The notes beneath the pieces were generated by a model. That model was not told the DNA's origin. It did not search any database and saw only the letters and a program-made list of their open reading frames with translations. Shown in pieces: positions 54,073-63,133 of a DNA stretch of 64,000 nucleotides (position 1 is the stretch's first letter; every line of letters begins with the position of its first letter). This DNA is from Flavobacterium gelidicaeli (lineage in GTDB: Bacteria > Bacteroidota > Bacteroidia > Flavobacteriales > Flavobacteriaceae): NCBI RefSeq assembly GCF_013294005.1, contig NZ_JABSNK010000003.1:248001-312000 (forward strand), given 5' to 3'. Made by a program: the position numbers and the translations under genes.

Positions 54073-56514
54073 ATGGATAAAAAAAGTTTATCAGAAAGAG
54101 ACATCTGCACTAAGTTTATTACTCCTGCACTAGTAAGTGCGGGCTGGGATTTACAAAAGCAAATACTTGAAGAAGTGTTTTTTACAGATGGAAAAATCTA
54201 CGTGAGAGGTAAATTAACCTCTCGTGGAGAACGCAAGCGTGCAGATTATATATTGTATTATCAAGATAATCCTGTCGCGGTAATTGAAGCCAAAGATAAC
54301 AAACATTCTATACGTTCAGGAATACAACAAGCTTTGAGCTACGCAACTATTCTTGATATTCCTTGTGTTTTTAGCAGTAATGGTGATGGTTTTTTATTCC
54401 ATGATCGCACAATTACTGACTCTAAAATTGAAACTGAGTTAGCGATAGACGAGTTTCCTTCGCCTGAAGTGCTATGGCAGAAATACAAACAATACAAAGG
54501 CATTGTGACGCCAATAGGCGAAACAATAGCTTTACAAAAATACTTTTCAGACGGTTCTGGTAGAAAACCAAGATATTACCAACAAATAGCGATCAATAGA
54601 ACGGTTGAAGCTATTGCCAATGGTCAAAATAGAATCATTTTGGTTATGGCTACGGGTACGGGAAAAACCTATACCGCATTTCAGATTATTTATCGTTTAT
54701 GGAAGTCAAGAGCAAAAAAAAGAATTTTATTCCTTGCTGATAGAACTGCTTTAATTGATCAAACTCGAAAAGGTGATTTTAAGCATTTTAAGGATAAAAT
54801 GACGGTGATCAAGAAGAAATTTATAAGTCACAATAATGGCAAAGAAGAGTTAGTAAGCAATCAAAAACGAGGAATTGATACTTCTGACAAAGCGTATGAA
54901 GTATTCTTGGGCTTGTACCAAGGTTTAACCAATAACGAACCAGGGATTGAAGACGCTTACAAAGACTTTTCGCCCGATTTCTTTGATTTAATTGTAATTG
55001 ATGAGTGCCACAGAGGTAGTTCAAAAGAAGATAGTGCTTGGAGAGAAATTCTAACCTATTTCAACCAAGCCACTCACATTGGTTTGACCGCCACTCCAAA
55101 AGAAACAAAAGAAAGCAGTAACACCGAATATTTTGGTGAAGCTGTTTATACCTACACCCTAAAACAAGGGATTGATGATGGCTTTTTAGCGCCGTATAAA
55201 GTCATTCGTGTGGCTCTAAACATAGATACCGAAGGCTATCGCCCGGAACAGGGTAAAACAGATAAGGAAGGCAATAATGTTGAAGACCGTATATACAATC
55301 GAAAAGATTTTGATCGAACTCTAGTAATTGATGAGCGCACTGATGTAATTGCTCAAAAAGTAACCGAATATCTAAAAGGATTAGACCGTTTTGCCAAAAC
55401 GATCATTTTTTGTTCCGATATTGACCATGCTGAAAGGATGAGAAATGCTATAGCGAGACACAATGCCGATTTGGTTGCCGAAAATTATAAATACGTGATG
55501 CAAATTACGGGCGATAATGAGGAAGGTAAACGGGAATTAGACAACTTTATTAATCCCGAAGAAAAATATCCAGTTATTGCCACTACTTCTGAGTTAATGA
55601 CTACAGGAGTTGATGCACAAACCTGTAAAGTGATCGTTTTGGATGCTAATATTAATTCGATGACCAAGTTCAAGCAAATTGTGGGGCGTGGAACTCGTAT
55701 CAATGAAGAGTTCAACAAACTCTATTTTACAATTTTAGATTTTCGAAATGCAACTGATAATTTTGCTGACCCTGCTTTTGATGGTGATCCAATTGTGGTT
55801 AAGCCAACAACTGAAGGGACTGATTTAGAAACTATAATTGATGAAGAAGAAATCAATCCTTATCCTATTATTGATGAACTTACAGGTGAAGAAATTATAA
55901 TCGAAAAACCCGAAATAAGAGAACCTAGTTCAGATGGAGAATATAAAAAACGTGTAAAGCAGTACGTCAATGGTGTAGATGTTTCAGTACTAGTAAGCAG
56001 AGAGTTATATTTTGATTCGAATGGTAAACCAATCACTATAAGTTTGAAGGACTATACCAAAAAAATTATTACAGACAAATATGCTTCGCTTGATGATTTT
56101 CTATTGACATGGAATGAAGCTGATAAAAAACAGGCTATTATTCAAGAGCTGCAAGAGCAAGGTGTAATGGTGGAAGCTCTATATGCTGCGGTTGATAGAG
56201 AAGTAGATTTATTCGATCTAATTTGTCATGTTGCTTATGACCAAAAACCCTTAACCCGTAAGGACAGAGCTAATAACGTCAAAAAACGAAACTACTTCAC
56301 CAAATACGAAGAACAAGCTCGAAAAGTATTAGAAACCTTATTGGATAAATATGCCGATGAAGGGGTAGAAAATATTGAAAATATTGATGTTTTGCGAGTG
56401 AAACCTTTTGATGTTTTTGGGTCTCCAATAGAGATCATTAGTCATTTTGGAAACAAAAAGCACTATCTTGAAGCTATTAGAGATTTAGAAATTGAACTCT
56501 ATAAAGAAGCCTAA
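54073..56514 (+). CDS. hsdR: Type I restriction enzyme, motor/nuclease subunit
   Basis: 813 residues from ATG 54073 (a longer frame from 54001 adds an unlikely hydrophobic extension). The N-terminal nuclease has Asp58 and Glu72-x-Lys74 (RADYILYY...VIEAKDN). The SF2 motor follows: Walker A ATGTGKT (193-199), DECH (310-313), GLTATPKET, and later QIVGRGTRI. A C-terminal helical domain would contact the methylase. It cuts unmodified foreign DNA after translocation. First gene of the island operon; the next gene starts 2 nt after its stop. Confidence 0.95.
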   Translation: MDKKSLSERDICTKFITPALVSAGWDLQKQILEEVFFTDGKIYVRGKLTSRGERKRADYILYYQDNPVAVIEAKDNKHSIRSGIQQALSYATILDIPCVFSSNGDGFLFHDRTITDSKIETELAIDEFPSPEVLWQKYKQYKGIVTPIGETIALQKYFSDGSGRKPRYYQQIAINRTVEAIANGQNRIILVMATGTGKTYTAFQIIYRLWKSRAKKRILFLADRTALIDQTRKGDFKHFKDKMTVIKKKFISHNNGKEELVSNQKRGIDTSDKAYEVFLGLYQGLTNNEPGIEDAYKDFSPDFFDLIVIDECHRGSSKEDSAWREILTYFNQATHIGLTATPKETKESSNTEYFGEAVYTYTLKQGIDDGFLAPYKVIRVALNIDTEGYRPEQGKTDKEGNNVEDRIYNRKDFDRTLVIDERTDVIAQKVTEYLKGLDRFAKTIIFCSDIDHAERMRNAIARHNADLVAENYKYVMQITGDNEEGKRELDNFINPEEKYPVIATTSELMTTGVDAQTCKVIVLDANINSMTKFKQIVGRGTRINEEFNKLYFTILDFRNATDNFADPAFDGDPIVVKPTTEGTDLETIIDEEEINPYPIIDELTGEEIIIEKPEIREPSSDGEYKKRVKQYVNGVDVSVLVSRELYFDSNGKPITISLKDYTKKIITDKYASLDDFLLTWNEADKKQAIIQELQEQGVMVEALYAAVDREVDLFDLICHVAYDQKPLTRKDRANNVKKRNYFTKYEEQARKVLETLLDKYADEGVENIENIDVLRVKPFDVFGSPIEIISHFGNKKHYLEAIRDLEIELYKEA

Positions 56515-56516
56515 GT

Positions 56517-56930
56517 ATGTGTATTGTGTCAGATAAAATCAAATTTTGTACTTGTGTGACCACTGATGTTGAAAAATTGAAACATTATTGGAAATTATAC
56601 CGTTTTAATAAGAACAACGGACTTATGTGTATGGGAACACCTATGATTCCCACTGCAATGATCGATTCTAATTTTAAACTTAATAAAACCACTTTACTGA
56701 ATAGAGTTAATGAAATAGATGCTTTTGATATTCCTTTAGAATTTCAAAATAAAGACCTTCTGGAAATTGTAATTAATAACAATGTAACAGGAATTGATCG
56801 ATTTACATATAGTTTTACATTCACAAAAGACAAGTGGAAAGCCATTGGCGAAGATCCATTTGAAATAATGAACAATTATGAGGAAGAGCAATCAGGAAAA
56901 ATAAAATCAGCATTAAAAAGAAATATATAA
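56517..56930 (+). CDS. Unknown protein between hsdR and hsdM
   Basis: 137 residues. It starts MCIVSDKIKFCTCVTTDVEKL, with three Cys within 13 residues, then KHYWKLYRFNKNNG, a hydrophobic centre and a charged C-terminus (EEEQSGKIKSALKR). There is no signal peptide. I do not recognise a family. Its start 2 nt after the hsdR stop and the 21-nt gap to hsdM show it belongs to the restriction operon. It could be an accessory or immunity factor, or a passenger gene; the sequence does not decide. Confidence 0.75.
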   Translation: MCIVSDKIKFCTCVTTDVEKLKHYWKLYRFNKNNGLMCMGTPMIPTAMIDSNFKLNKTTLLNRVNEIDAFDIPLEFQNKDLLEIVINNNVTGIDRFTYSFTFTKDKWKAIGEDPFEIMNNYEEEQSGKIKSALKRNI

Positions 56931-56951
56931 TAAACACCACAATAAACTATA

Positions 56952-58388
56952 ATGAGCAACATTTCAGGAATTTTAAAATCCATCCAAACAATCATGTGGC
57001 AAGACACTGGACTAAACGGTGATGCCCAACGCATAGAACAACTAGGCTGGATGCTCTTTCTAAAAATATTTAGTGACAAAGACAAAGAACTCGAGTTGAT
57101 GGATGATGATTATACCTCACCCATTCCTGATCTTTTTCATTGGGTAAACGAAAAAAACAATTGGGCAGGTGATGACGAAGGCATGACAGGTGACGAATTG
57201 CTAGAATTTGTAGACCGCCAACTCTTTCCTGCTTTGCGTAATATAGATGTGAGTACGGGCAACCGTCGTGCGTTGATTGTACGTGAGGTATTTGAGGGGA
57301 ATAACAATTACATGAAAAGCGGAATCAACATTCGTAAGGTGTTGAATAAACTTAACGAAATCGATTTTAATATTGCCAAAGACCGTCACGCTTTTGGTGA
57401 ATTGTACGAAGCCATTCTAAAAGGATTGCAAAGTGCGGGTAAAAGTGGGGAATTCTACACTCCAAGAGCCATTACCAGTTTTATTACCGAAATGATTGAT
57501 CCACAATTGGGCGAAAAAATTCTGGATCCCGCTTGTGGAACGGGTGGGTATTTGACCTGTGCGATTGAACATTTAAAAAAGCAAGCCAACAGCGTTGAAG
57601 AACGCAAAAGCATAGCCGATAATGTAATGGGTTGGGAGTACAAACCTTTACCGTATTTATTGGCAACCACCAATTTGATTTTACATGATATGGAAGTGCC
57701 CAACATTCGTTTTGGGGATGCACTAGACCAACCGCTGTCTAATTTTACCGAAAAACACCGTGTCAACGCTATATTGGCCAACCCACCTTTTGGAGGAATT
57801 GTAGCCAACAATAATGAAACCAACTTTCCACAGAATTTTAGAACTAAAGAAAGTGCCGATTTGTTCCTAATTATGATGATTCATTTATTGAAACAAAATG
57901 GTCGTGCAGGAATCGTATTGCCCGATGGTTCGCTTACGGGCGATGGGGTAAAGCAGCGTGTGCGCCAAAAACTATTAGAAGATTGTAACCTACACACCAT
58001 TATACGTTTGCCAAACTCGGTTTTTCAACCATATGCCACGGTAGCGACCAATTTATTGTTTTTTACCAAAGGAGCGCCTACCAAAGAAGTTTGGTATTAC
58101 GAACACCGTTTGCCCGAAGGACAAAAAGCCTACAACAAAACCAAACCGATTCAAGCCAAGGAATTCAACCCGATTAAAAAATGGTGGAACAATCGTGAAG
58201 AAAGTGATATTGCTTGGAAAGTTGACATACAAACCATTATAGACCGCAACTATGATTTGGACATAAAAAACCCAACCAAAGCTGAGGAAGCACACGAATA
58301 CAACAGTGCTGAACTAATGGAAATGTTGCATACTTCTTTCGAAAAAAGCAATGCCTTGTTGAATCAATTAAAACAAGCGGTGAAATGA
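56952..58388 (+). CDS. hsdM: Type I restriction-modification, DNA adenine methylase subunit
   Basis: 478 residues: the N-terminal helical HsdM domain (1-145) followed by an N6-adenine methylase with SAM motif LDPACGTGGY (191-200) and catalytic NPPF (277-280), the N-6 type NPPY/F. With two HsdM and one HsdS it methylates the recognition site and forms the base of the restriction complex. Its TGA overlaps the start of the DUF1016 gene as ATGA. Confidence 0.96.
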   Translation: MSNISGILKSIQTIMWQDTGLNGDAQRIEQLGWMLFLKIFSDKDKELELMDDDYTSPIPDLFHWVNEKNNWAGDDEGMTGDELLEFVDRQLFPALRNIDVSTGNRRALIVREVFEGNNNYMKSGINIRKVLNKLNEIDFNIAKDRHAFGELYEAILKGLQSAGKSGEFYTPRAITSFITEMIDPQLGEKILDPACGTGGYLTCAIEHLKKQANSVEERKSIADNVMGWEYKPLPYLLATTNLILHDMEVPNIRFGDALDQPLSNFTEKHRVNAILANPPFGGIVANNNETNFPQNFRTKESADLFLIMMIHLLKQNGRAGIVLPDGSLTGDGVKQRVRQKLLEDCNLHTIIRLPNSVFQPYATVATNLLFFTKGAPTKEVWYYEHRLPEGQKAYNKTKPIQAKEFNPIKKWWNNREESDIAWKVDIQTIIDRNYDLDIKNPTKAEEAHEYNSAELMEMLHTSFEKSNALLNQLKQAVK

Positions 58389-59380
58389 TAGAACCACAGT
58401 TTTCGGATATTATAACCTTAATAAAAACGGCTCGATACAATGCTTTTAAAGCGGTAAATACCGAGCTTATTAATTTGTACTGGGAAATTGGAAAATACAT
58501 CACCACCCGAACACAAAACGAAGGTTGGGGAAAAGCCACTGTACAACAACTAGCGCAATTTATCCAAACACAAGAACCCAATTTAAAAGGATTCTCGGAT
58601 AAAAACTTGTGGCGAATGAAGCAGTTTTACGAAACTTATAATGATTCTCCAAAACTCGCACCACTGGTGAGAGAATTAAGCTGGACTAATAATGTTCTTA
58701 TTTTCGGCAAAGCCAAATCATCAGAGGAAAGAGAATTTTATTTAAATTTAAGTAAAAGCGAAAATTATACATCAAGAGAACTCGAAAGACAAATTAATAG
58801 CTCCTATTTTGAGCGCACCGTATTAAGTAATCAAAAACTCTCAGCACTGCCGAGAGTTTTGCCCAATGAAATAGAAAACATATTCAAGGAAAACTATGTT
58901 TTAGAGTTTTTGAACTTACCCGAATTGCATTCTGAGAAAGATTTACAAAAGCAACTTATCTTGCAAATGAAACAGTTTTTGCTCGAATTGGGCAAAGACT
59001 TTTTATTTGTAGGCGAAGAGTTTCGTTTGCAAGTAGGCAATAAAGATTATAGAACTGATTTGTTGTTTTACCACCGAAACCTACAATGTTTGGTCGCTTT
59101 TGAGTTAAAAACCACCGATTTTGAACCCGAACATTTAGGCAAACTCAATTTTTACCTCGAAGCATTAGACCGTGATGTCAAGAAAGAACACGAAAACCCA
59201 AGCATTGGTATTTTACTATGCAAAGGCAAAGACAACGAAGTGGTAGAATATGCCCTAAGCCGAAACCTTTCGCCAACAATGATTAGCGAATACACCATAA
59301 AACTACCCAACAAAAAACTATTACAAGACAAACTACACGAATTTTATGAACGCATTGAACAAAGTAAGGATGAAGAATAA
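58385..59380 (+). CDS. DUF1016/YhcG-type PD-(D/E)XK nuclease-like protein
   Basis: 331 residues. The N-terminal DUF1016_N domain (IKTARYNAFKAVNTELINLYWEIGKYI, LKGFSDKNLWRMKQFYETY) probably binds DNA or protein; the C-terminal DUF1016 domain has the PD-(D/E)XK residues Asp225 and Glu240-x-Lys242 (RTDLLFY...VAFELKTTDF). Such genes often sit inside type I restriction loci. The 4-nt overlap with hsdM implies coupled translation. Its exact role in the system is not established. Confidence 0.9.
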   Translation: MIEPQFSDIITLIKTARYNAFKAVNTELINLYWEIGKYITTRTQNEGWGKATVQQLAQFIQTQEPNLKGFSDKNLWRMKQFYETYNDSPKLAPLVRELSWTNNVLIFGKAKSSEEREFYLNLSKSENYTSRELERQINSSYFERTVLSNQKLSALPRVLPNEIENIFKENYVLEFLNLPELHSEKDLQKQLILQMKQFLLELGKDFLFVGEEFRLQVGNKDYRTDLLFYHRNLQCLVAFELKTTDFEPEHLGKLNFYLEALDRDVKKEHENPSIGILLCKGKDNEVVEYALSRNLSPTMISEYTIKLPNKKLLQDKLHEFYERIEQSKDEE

Positions 59381-59428
59381 TTGGAAAAAAAACTTTGTTA
59401 AAAAGACAAACCTATTAATTAATTAGTT

Positions 59429-60832
59429 GTGACAAAAATATATATAGAAGACGTCAAGTTAACTGCAGTTAGAAATAAAATATTTTCTGATTTTGATAAT
59501 AAAAATAGACTTAATATTTTTGATGTCATAACTCTGTCAAGTGGAGACTTTTTATCAGCTCAAAAAATGATTGCTGGTGATTTTATTGTATATGGAGGTG
59601 GCGGATTTACGACGAAAACACATAATAAATTTAATGTTAGTTATGAAACTTTAGGTATTGGTAGAGTTGGTGCAAGATGTGGTTGTGTATTTAAAATAGA
59701 TTTAAATTCATGGGTTACTGATAATGCTTTGTATGCAACAAAAATAAATGAAGAATTTGATTTAAACTTCCTGATTCATTATTTGAATTACAAGAATATA
59801 TTACAATATGCAAATACATCTGCTCAGCCAGTTATTAGTTTAAAAAGAATATCTCATATAACAATACCATCGATAAACATCGATTTACAGAGGGAAATTG
59901 TTAGAACTCTTAATGAAGTTGAGAATGGAATTATTGAAATTAAAGATGATAAATTTAAAATTAAAGAAACCTTTGAATTAATTAATTCTAAAGAGATGTT
60001 AGGCATCGAACTCAGCCACCAACTCGACCTCGTAAAACAACTACGTCAATCTTTTTTGCGTGAAGTCATGCAAGGAAAGTTGGTAAAAAGCACCAATACC
60101 AAAGAAACAGGACAACAACTACTTGAAAAAATAAAAGCAGAGAAAGCCCAGCTCATTGCCGAGAAAAAAATCAAGAAAGAAAAACCATTAGCACCAATTA
60201 CCGAGGATGAAATTCCTTTTGAAATTCCTGAACATTGGGCTTGGTGTAGATTGGGGGAAATAGCATATATAACAAGTGGAAGTACTCCTTCTAAAGATTC
60301 TTTTGTTGAAAGGGGGATTCCATATTTGAAAATGTATAATTTAAGAAATCAAAAAATTGATTTCTACTATAAACCACAGTATATAAAAGAGGAAGTTCAC
60401 AATGGTCAATTAAAAAGATGTCGTGCTTATTCAGGTGATGTTATAATGAATATTGTTGGCCCACCCTTGGGGAAAATTGCAATAATTCCAGATAGCATTC
60501 CTGAATGTAATTTTAATCAAGCAGCAGTTTTGATTAGGCCTTTATTCAAAAGTATGAATTTTTTTGTTTTTTGGTATTTGAACGAGATGTCTGAAATAAA
60601 AGCAATTGATACTAAAGGTGTAGCGGGTCAGGCAAATATATCAGTAACACAATCTCATAATATGAAAATTCCATTACCACCTCTTCACGAGCAAGAACAA
60701 ATCGTTGCCAAATTGGAGGAATTAATGGGGTTTTGTGATGGATTGGCGCAAAGTATAAAAGCAAGTCAAGGGTGTAATGAAATGTTATTGCAGCAGGTAT
60801 TGAGAGAGGCGTTGCAAGGGGACACTAAATAA
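59429..60832 (+). CDS. hsdS: Type I restriction-modification, specificity subunit
   Basis: 467 residues from a GTG start (no nearby ATG). Two target-recognition domains: TRD1 (about 20-165, GDFIVYGGGGF...SLKRISHITIP) and TRD2 (about 265-425, LGEIAYITSGSTP...ISVTQSHNMKIPLPP). Each is followed by a conserved spacer helix (QLRQSFLREVMQGKLV and KASQGCNEMLLQQVLREALQG). The two half-sites it reads cannot be predicted. The first TRD is strongly AT-rich compared with the spacer, as expected for exchanged TRDs. Copies of its 3' end recur at 61291 and 62821. Confidence 0.94.
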   Translation: MTKIYIEDVKLTAVRNKIFSDFDNKNRLNIFDVITLSSGDFLSAQKMIAGDFIVYGGGGFTTKTHNKFNVSYETLGIGRVGARCGCVFKIDLNSWVTDNALYATKINEEFDLNFLIHYLNYKNILQYANTSAQPVISLKRISHITIPSINIDLQREIVRTLNEVENGIIEIKDDKFKIKETFELINSKEMLGIELSHQLDLVKQLRQSFLREVMQGKLVKSTNTKETGQQLLEKIKAEKAQLIAEKKIKKEKPLAPITEDEIPFEIPEHWAWCRLGEIAYITSGSTPSKDSFVERGIPYLKMYNLRNQKIDFYYKPQYIKEEVHNGQLKRCRAYSGDVIMNIVGPPLGKIAIIPDSIPECNFNQAAVLIRPLFKSMNFFVFWYLNEMSEIKAIDTKGVAGQANISVTQSHNMKIPLPPLHEQEQIVAKLEELMGFCDGLAQSIKASQGCNEMLLQQVLREALQGDTK

Positions 60833-60843
60833 ATAAAAATACA

Positions 60844-61239
60844 ATGGTACGATTTACAACTATTCAAAAAAAGGTGAATTTACCTTATAGATTAAAATAT
60901 TATTTTGCTTCAAGCAGTGATGAGTTTGGTAAAATTGATTTCGAAAAGAAGCTAGAGACTTTCCGTTCTGTAGTTTCAAATGGATATAGTATCTACGATC
61001 TTTCAGAACATTTTCGCAAAAATCATGCTGACCAATACAGTCATGAAGATATGAAAAATGTACTTTGTAGTTACATCTCGTGGATAATCTATAATGATCC
61101 AATTCAACCTGTAGTAACTCGATACTACAGAGATGACAATTATGAAACAGTAGCTCAAGAACTAGATAAATTGGTAATTAATCCTATTGATGGAGATGAG
61201 TTTATGATTAGGGTAAAAGAAAGATTTGGTATAGCGTGA
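60844..61239 (+). CDS. Unknown island protein, 131 residues
   Basis: A small basic protein: TTIQKKVNLPYRLKYYF at the start, GKIDFEKKLETF, then YSHEDMKNVLCSYISWIIYNDP and DGDEFMIRVKERFG at the end. It looks mostly helical without signal or membrane segments. No family recognised. It starts 11 nt after hsdS and is followed by a partial copy of the hsdS tail, so it seems to be an inserted cargo gene of the island. Confidence 0.7.
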   Translation: MVRFTTIQKKVNLPYRLKYYFASSSDEFGKIDFEKKLETFRSVVSNGYSIYDLSEHFRKNHADQYSHEDMKNVLCSYISWIIYNDPIQPVVTRYYRDDNYETVAQELDKLVINPIDGDEFMIRVKERFGIA

Positions 61240-61290
61240 TAATTTAATTTGTAACAATTGTGCAGGTCAAATATTAAATAAATACTTTGG

Positions 61291-61330
61291 AATGTTTTGA
61301 GAGAAGCGTTGTAGGGAAAGGAAACTAATT
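61291..61330 (+). repeat. hsdS 3'-end remnant, copy B
   Basis: TTGAGAGAAGCGTTGTAGGG matches the hsdS end TTGAGAGAGGCGTTGCAAGG (60800-60819) with three differences, and an AATGT just before also aligns. It lies between the 131-residue gene and the caspase/CHAT-like gene. Confidence 0.75.
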
Positions 61331-61340
61331 CAATAGAAAT

Positions 61341-61913
61341 ATGATAGCTAAACATTACGACAAACATATATTTTGTCTTGAAGGGGACTGGAATGAAAAT
61401 TTAAAAGTAAAAAGCTCAATTTTACCTGCTTTAGAACTTTTACAATTAAATTTAGGGGTAGATAGTATTTACAAAACGTGTGCTACAAAAGATGAGTTTT
61501 TCTCTAGAATAGAACAGCTACTAAATAATAAAACCAAATATGGAAAATACCAAATTATTTATTTGGCTTTTCATGGATTTAAAGGAGGTATATCCTTGGG
61601 TGATAACATTGAAATTACTTTAGATGAATTAGCTGAGCAATTCGAAGGAAGGTTAGATAATAAGATGATTCATTTTGGGAGTTGCAGTACATTAAGTGCC
61701 CATGAAGATGATATTTATAATTTTTTAGAAAAAACAGCTGCTTTGTCAATTTCAGGGTATCAAAAAGATATTGCGTTTATCTCAAGTACAGTTGTTGATT
61801 TATTATTCTTCGAATTATGTCAAAAGTACAAACCAATGAGAGTTATTGATAATAATATGACTAAAAATTATGAAAGCTTGTGTCAACAACTAGAATTTAA
61901 AATGTATTACTAA
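61341..61913 (+). CDS. Caspase/CHAT-like protein with His-Cys pair
   Basis: 190 residues. After HIFCLEGDW at the start, a strand-turn IIYLAFHGFKGG holds His78, and about 37 residues later MIHFGSCSTLSA holds Cys115. A His-Gly followed by a strand ending in Ser/Gly-x-Cys is the catalytic pattern of clan CD peptidases (caspase, CHAT). The protein resembles a short DUF6642-like family known to me only as uncharacterised. It probably cleaves a protein target when infection is sensed, as CHAT effectors do; this role is inferred. No target gene is obvious. It lies directly after an hsdS-tail remnant. Confidence 0.7.
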   Translation: MIAKHYDKHIFCLEGDWNENLKVKSSILPALELLQLNLGVDSIYKTCATKDEFFSRIEQLLNNKTKYGKYQIIYLAFHGFKGGISLGDNIEITLDELAEQFEGRLDNKMIHFGSCSTLSAHEDDIYNFLEKTAALSISGYQKDIAFISSTVVDLLFFELCQKYKPMRVIDNNMTKNYESLCQQLEFKMYY

Positions 61914-61965
61914 AATTAGAGAAGTTTTAAATGAATGTACTGATAACGAACTAAAAAGAGAAAAT

Positions 61966-62769
61966 ATGAAATACGAAGATCAATTAAAACAAGTCCTAAT
62001 CAAATTGGGAGATGATTATGGAAATAGCAATTTTGGTGTTAATTATGCTCACCCTGCTGAACTTAAAAGGAGCTCATTGATTTTTAATTATGTTGTATCT
62101 AGTTTTCAAAAACAAAGTTGGGATGTAATTAGTAAGAATAAAAACTATTTACTCAGAACTAAAAAGACTCATCAGAATACTCAAACAAATAATTCAACTG
62201 TATCAGAAATGCAGTCAACCAATAGTTCAGATGCTCTTGCAATGAATATATTCTGTTATCCCGAATTTACCAAGTGGAAAGGGACAAAGAAACTTTTTAG
62301 AGTTGATGAATTCTCAGATATAGAATTTGGATTTTTAGCAAAAGTACAAAAAACAATTAATGGCAAACCTTGCGATGATGCAACGGAAGTAGATGTCTTT
62401 TTCAATAAATGTATTGTTGAGTGCAAACTGACAGAATCAGACTTTACCTCAAAAAATAAAGAAATAGTTAATCAATATTCAGATTTCGAAAAAACTTTTC
62501 ATACTGACAAACTAGTTCAAAGCGATACAGAGTTTTTTAATTATCAATTAATTAGAAATATTCTAGCAGCGAAACAATATGACGGTAGGTTCATATTAAT
62601 TTGCGATATGCGTAGACCTGATTTAGCTAAAAGTTTCTTTCAAACGGTAAACTGTATTAAAGATATTGATCTAAGAACTAAATGTGAAATTATCTATTGG
62701 CAAGATATTGCCAAAGTTGTTGGTAGTGAATTACAAAGCTTTTTAAATGAGAAGTATGGGATTAGCTAA
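61966..62769 (+). CDS. PD-(D/E)XK nuclease-like protein
   Basis: 267 residues. TEVDVFFNKCIVECKLTESDF contains Asp143 and Glu152-x-Lys154, the nuclease signature, preceded by an N-terminal helical part with a Ser/Thr/Asn-rich linker (65-88). RFILICDMRRPDL later is a typical core strand followed by a helix. The arrangement is like the PGN_0703 family of putative restriction endonucleases, but that assignment is tentative. It is 52 nt after the caspase-like gene and a likely partner or second effector. Confidence 0.72.
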   Translation: MKYEDQLKQVLIKLGDDYGNSNFGVNYAHPAELKRSSLIFNYVVSSFQKQSWDVISKNKNYLLRTKKTHQNTQTNNSTVSEMQSTNSSDALAMNIFCYPEFTKWKGTKKLFRVDEFSDIEFGFLAKVQKTINGKPCDDATEVDVFFNKCIVECKLTESDFTSKNKEIVNQYSDFEKTFHTDKLVQSDTEFFNYQLIRNILAAKQYDGRFILICDMRRPDLAKSFFQTVNCIKDIDLRTKCEIIYWQDIAKVVGSELQSFLNEKYGIS

Positions 62770-62820
62770 TTGTCATTAAAAGTGACTCATTTCTTTGTAA
62801 TGATTTAAATTATCCTATTT

Positions 62821-62885
62821 AAAAAAGTCAGGGATATAATAAAATGTTATTGCAGCAGGTTTTGAGAGGCGTTGCAGAAAAGGAA
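62821..62885 (+). repeat. hsdS 3'-end remnant, copy C
   Basis: About 65 bases matching hsdS 60757-60822. AATGTTATTGCAGCAGGT (62843-62860) is identical to hsdS 60781-60798, and a 2-base deletion (AG) follows. It cannot encode a functional spacer helix. Confidence 0.85.
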
Positions 62886-63051
62886 ATTAACTAAACATAC
62901 ATTACCATATATTGGTTCTGTTCCGCATCCATCCGCAAGTTCATGGTTGAATAAGCCATCTAAAAAGTATGGAACAAAAGAAATTCCAACAGCAACAAGG
63001 AGGGAGAAGTTTGAAAGGATTGTTAAAATTAAAGAATCGGTTAACGAATAA
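62866..63051 (+). pseudogene. hsdS-tail fusion to an unknown gene fragment
   Basis: An open frame without a start codon: EALQ from the hsdS tail runs on into KHTLPYIGSVPHPSASSW, then LNKPSKKYGTKEIPTATRR and a charged end at TAA 63049. PHPSxxSxWLN resembles the C-terminal loop of uracil-DNA-glycosylase-like proteins, but the match is short. The rest of that gene is missing, so this is the 3' debris of another gene replaced by recombination at the hsdS tail. Confidence 0.5.
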
Positions 63052-63133
63052 AAATATTAGTTTGATGTTGCTTGAAAAATTGAACAACTTAAACTAATTT
63101 GTAAAATAAAATATAAATTATAATTGAAATAAA

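Noticed and set aside
61911..61965. A further hsdS-tail scar before the PD-(D/E)XK gene
   Set aside because: Only a short AGAGAAG-TTT stretch resembles the tail, too little to claim in AT-rich DNA.
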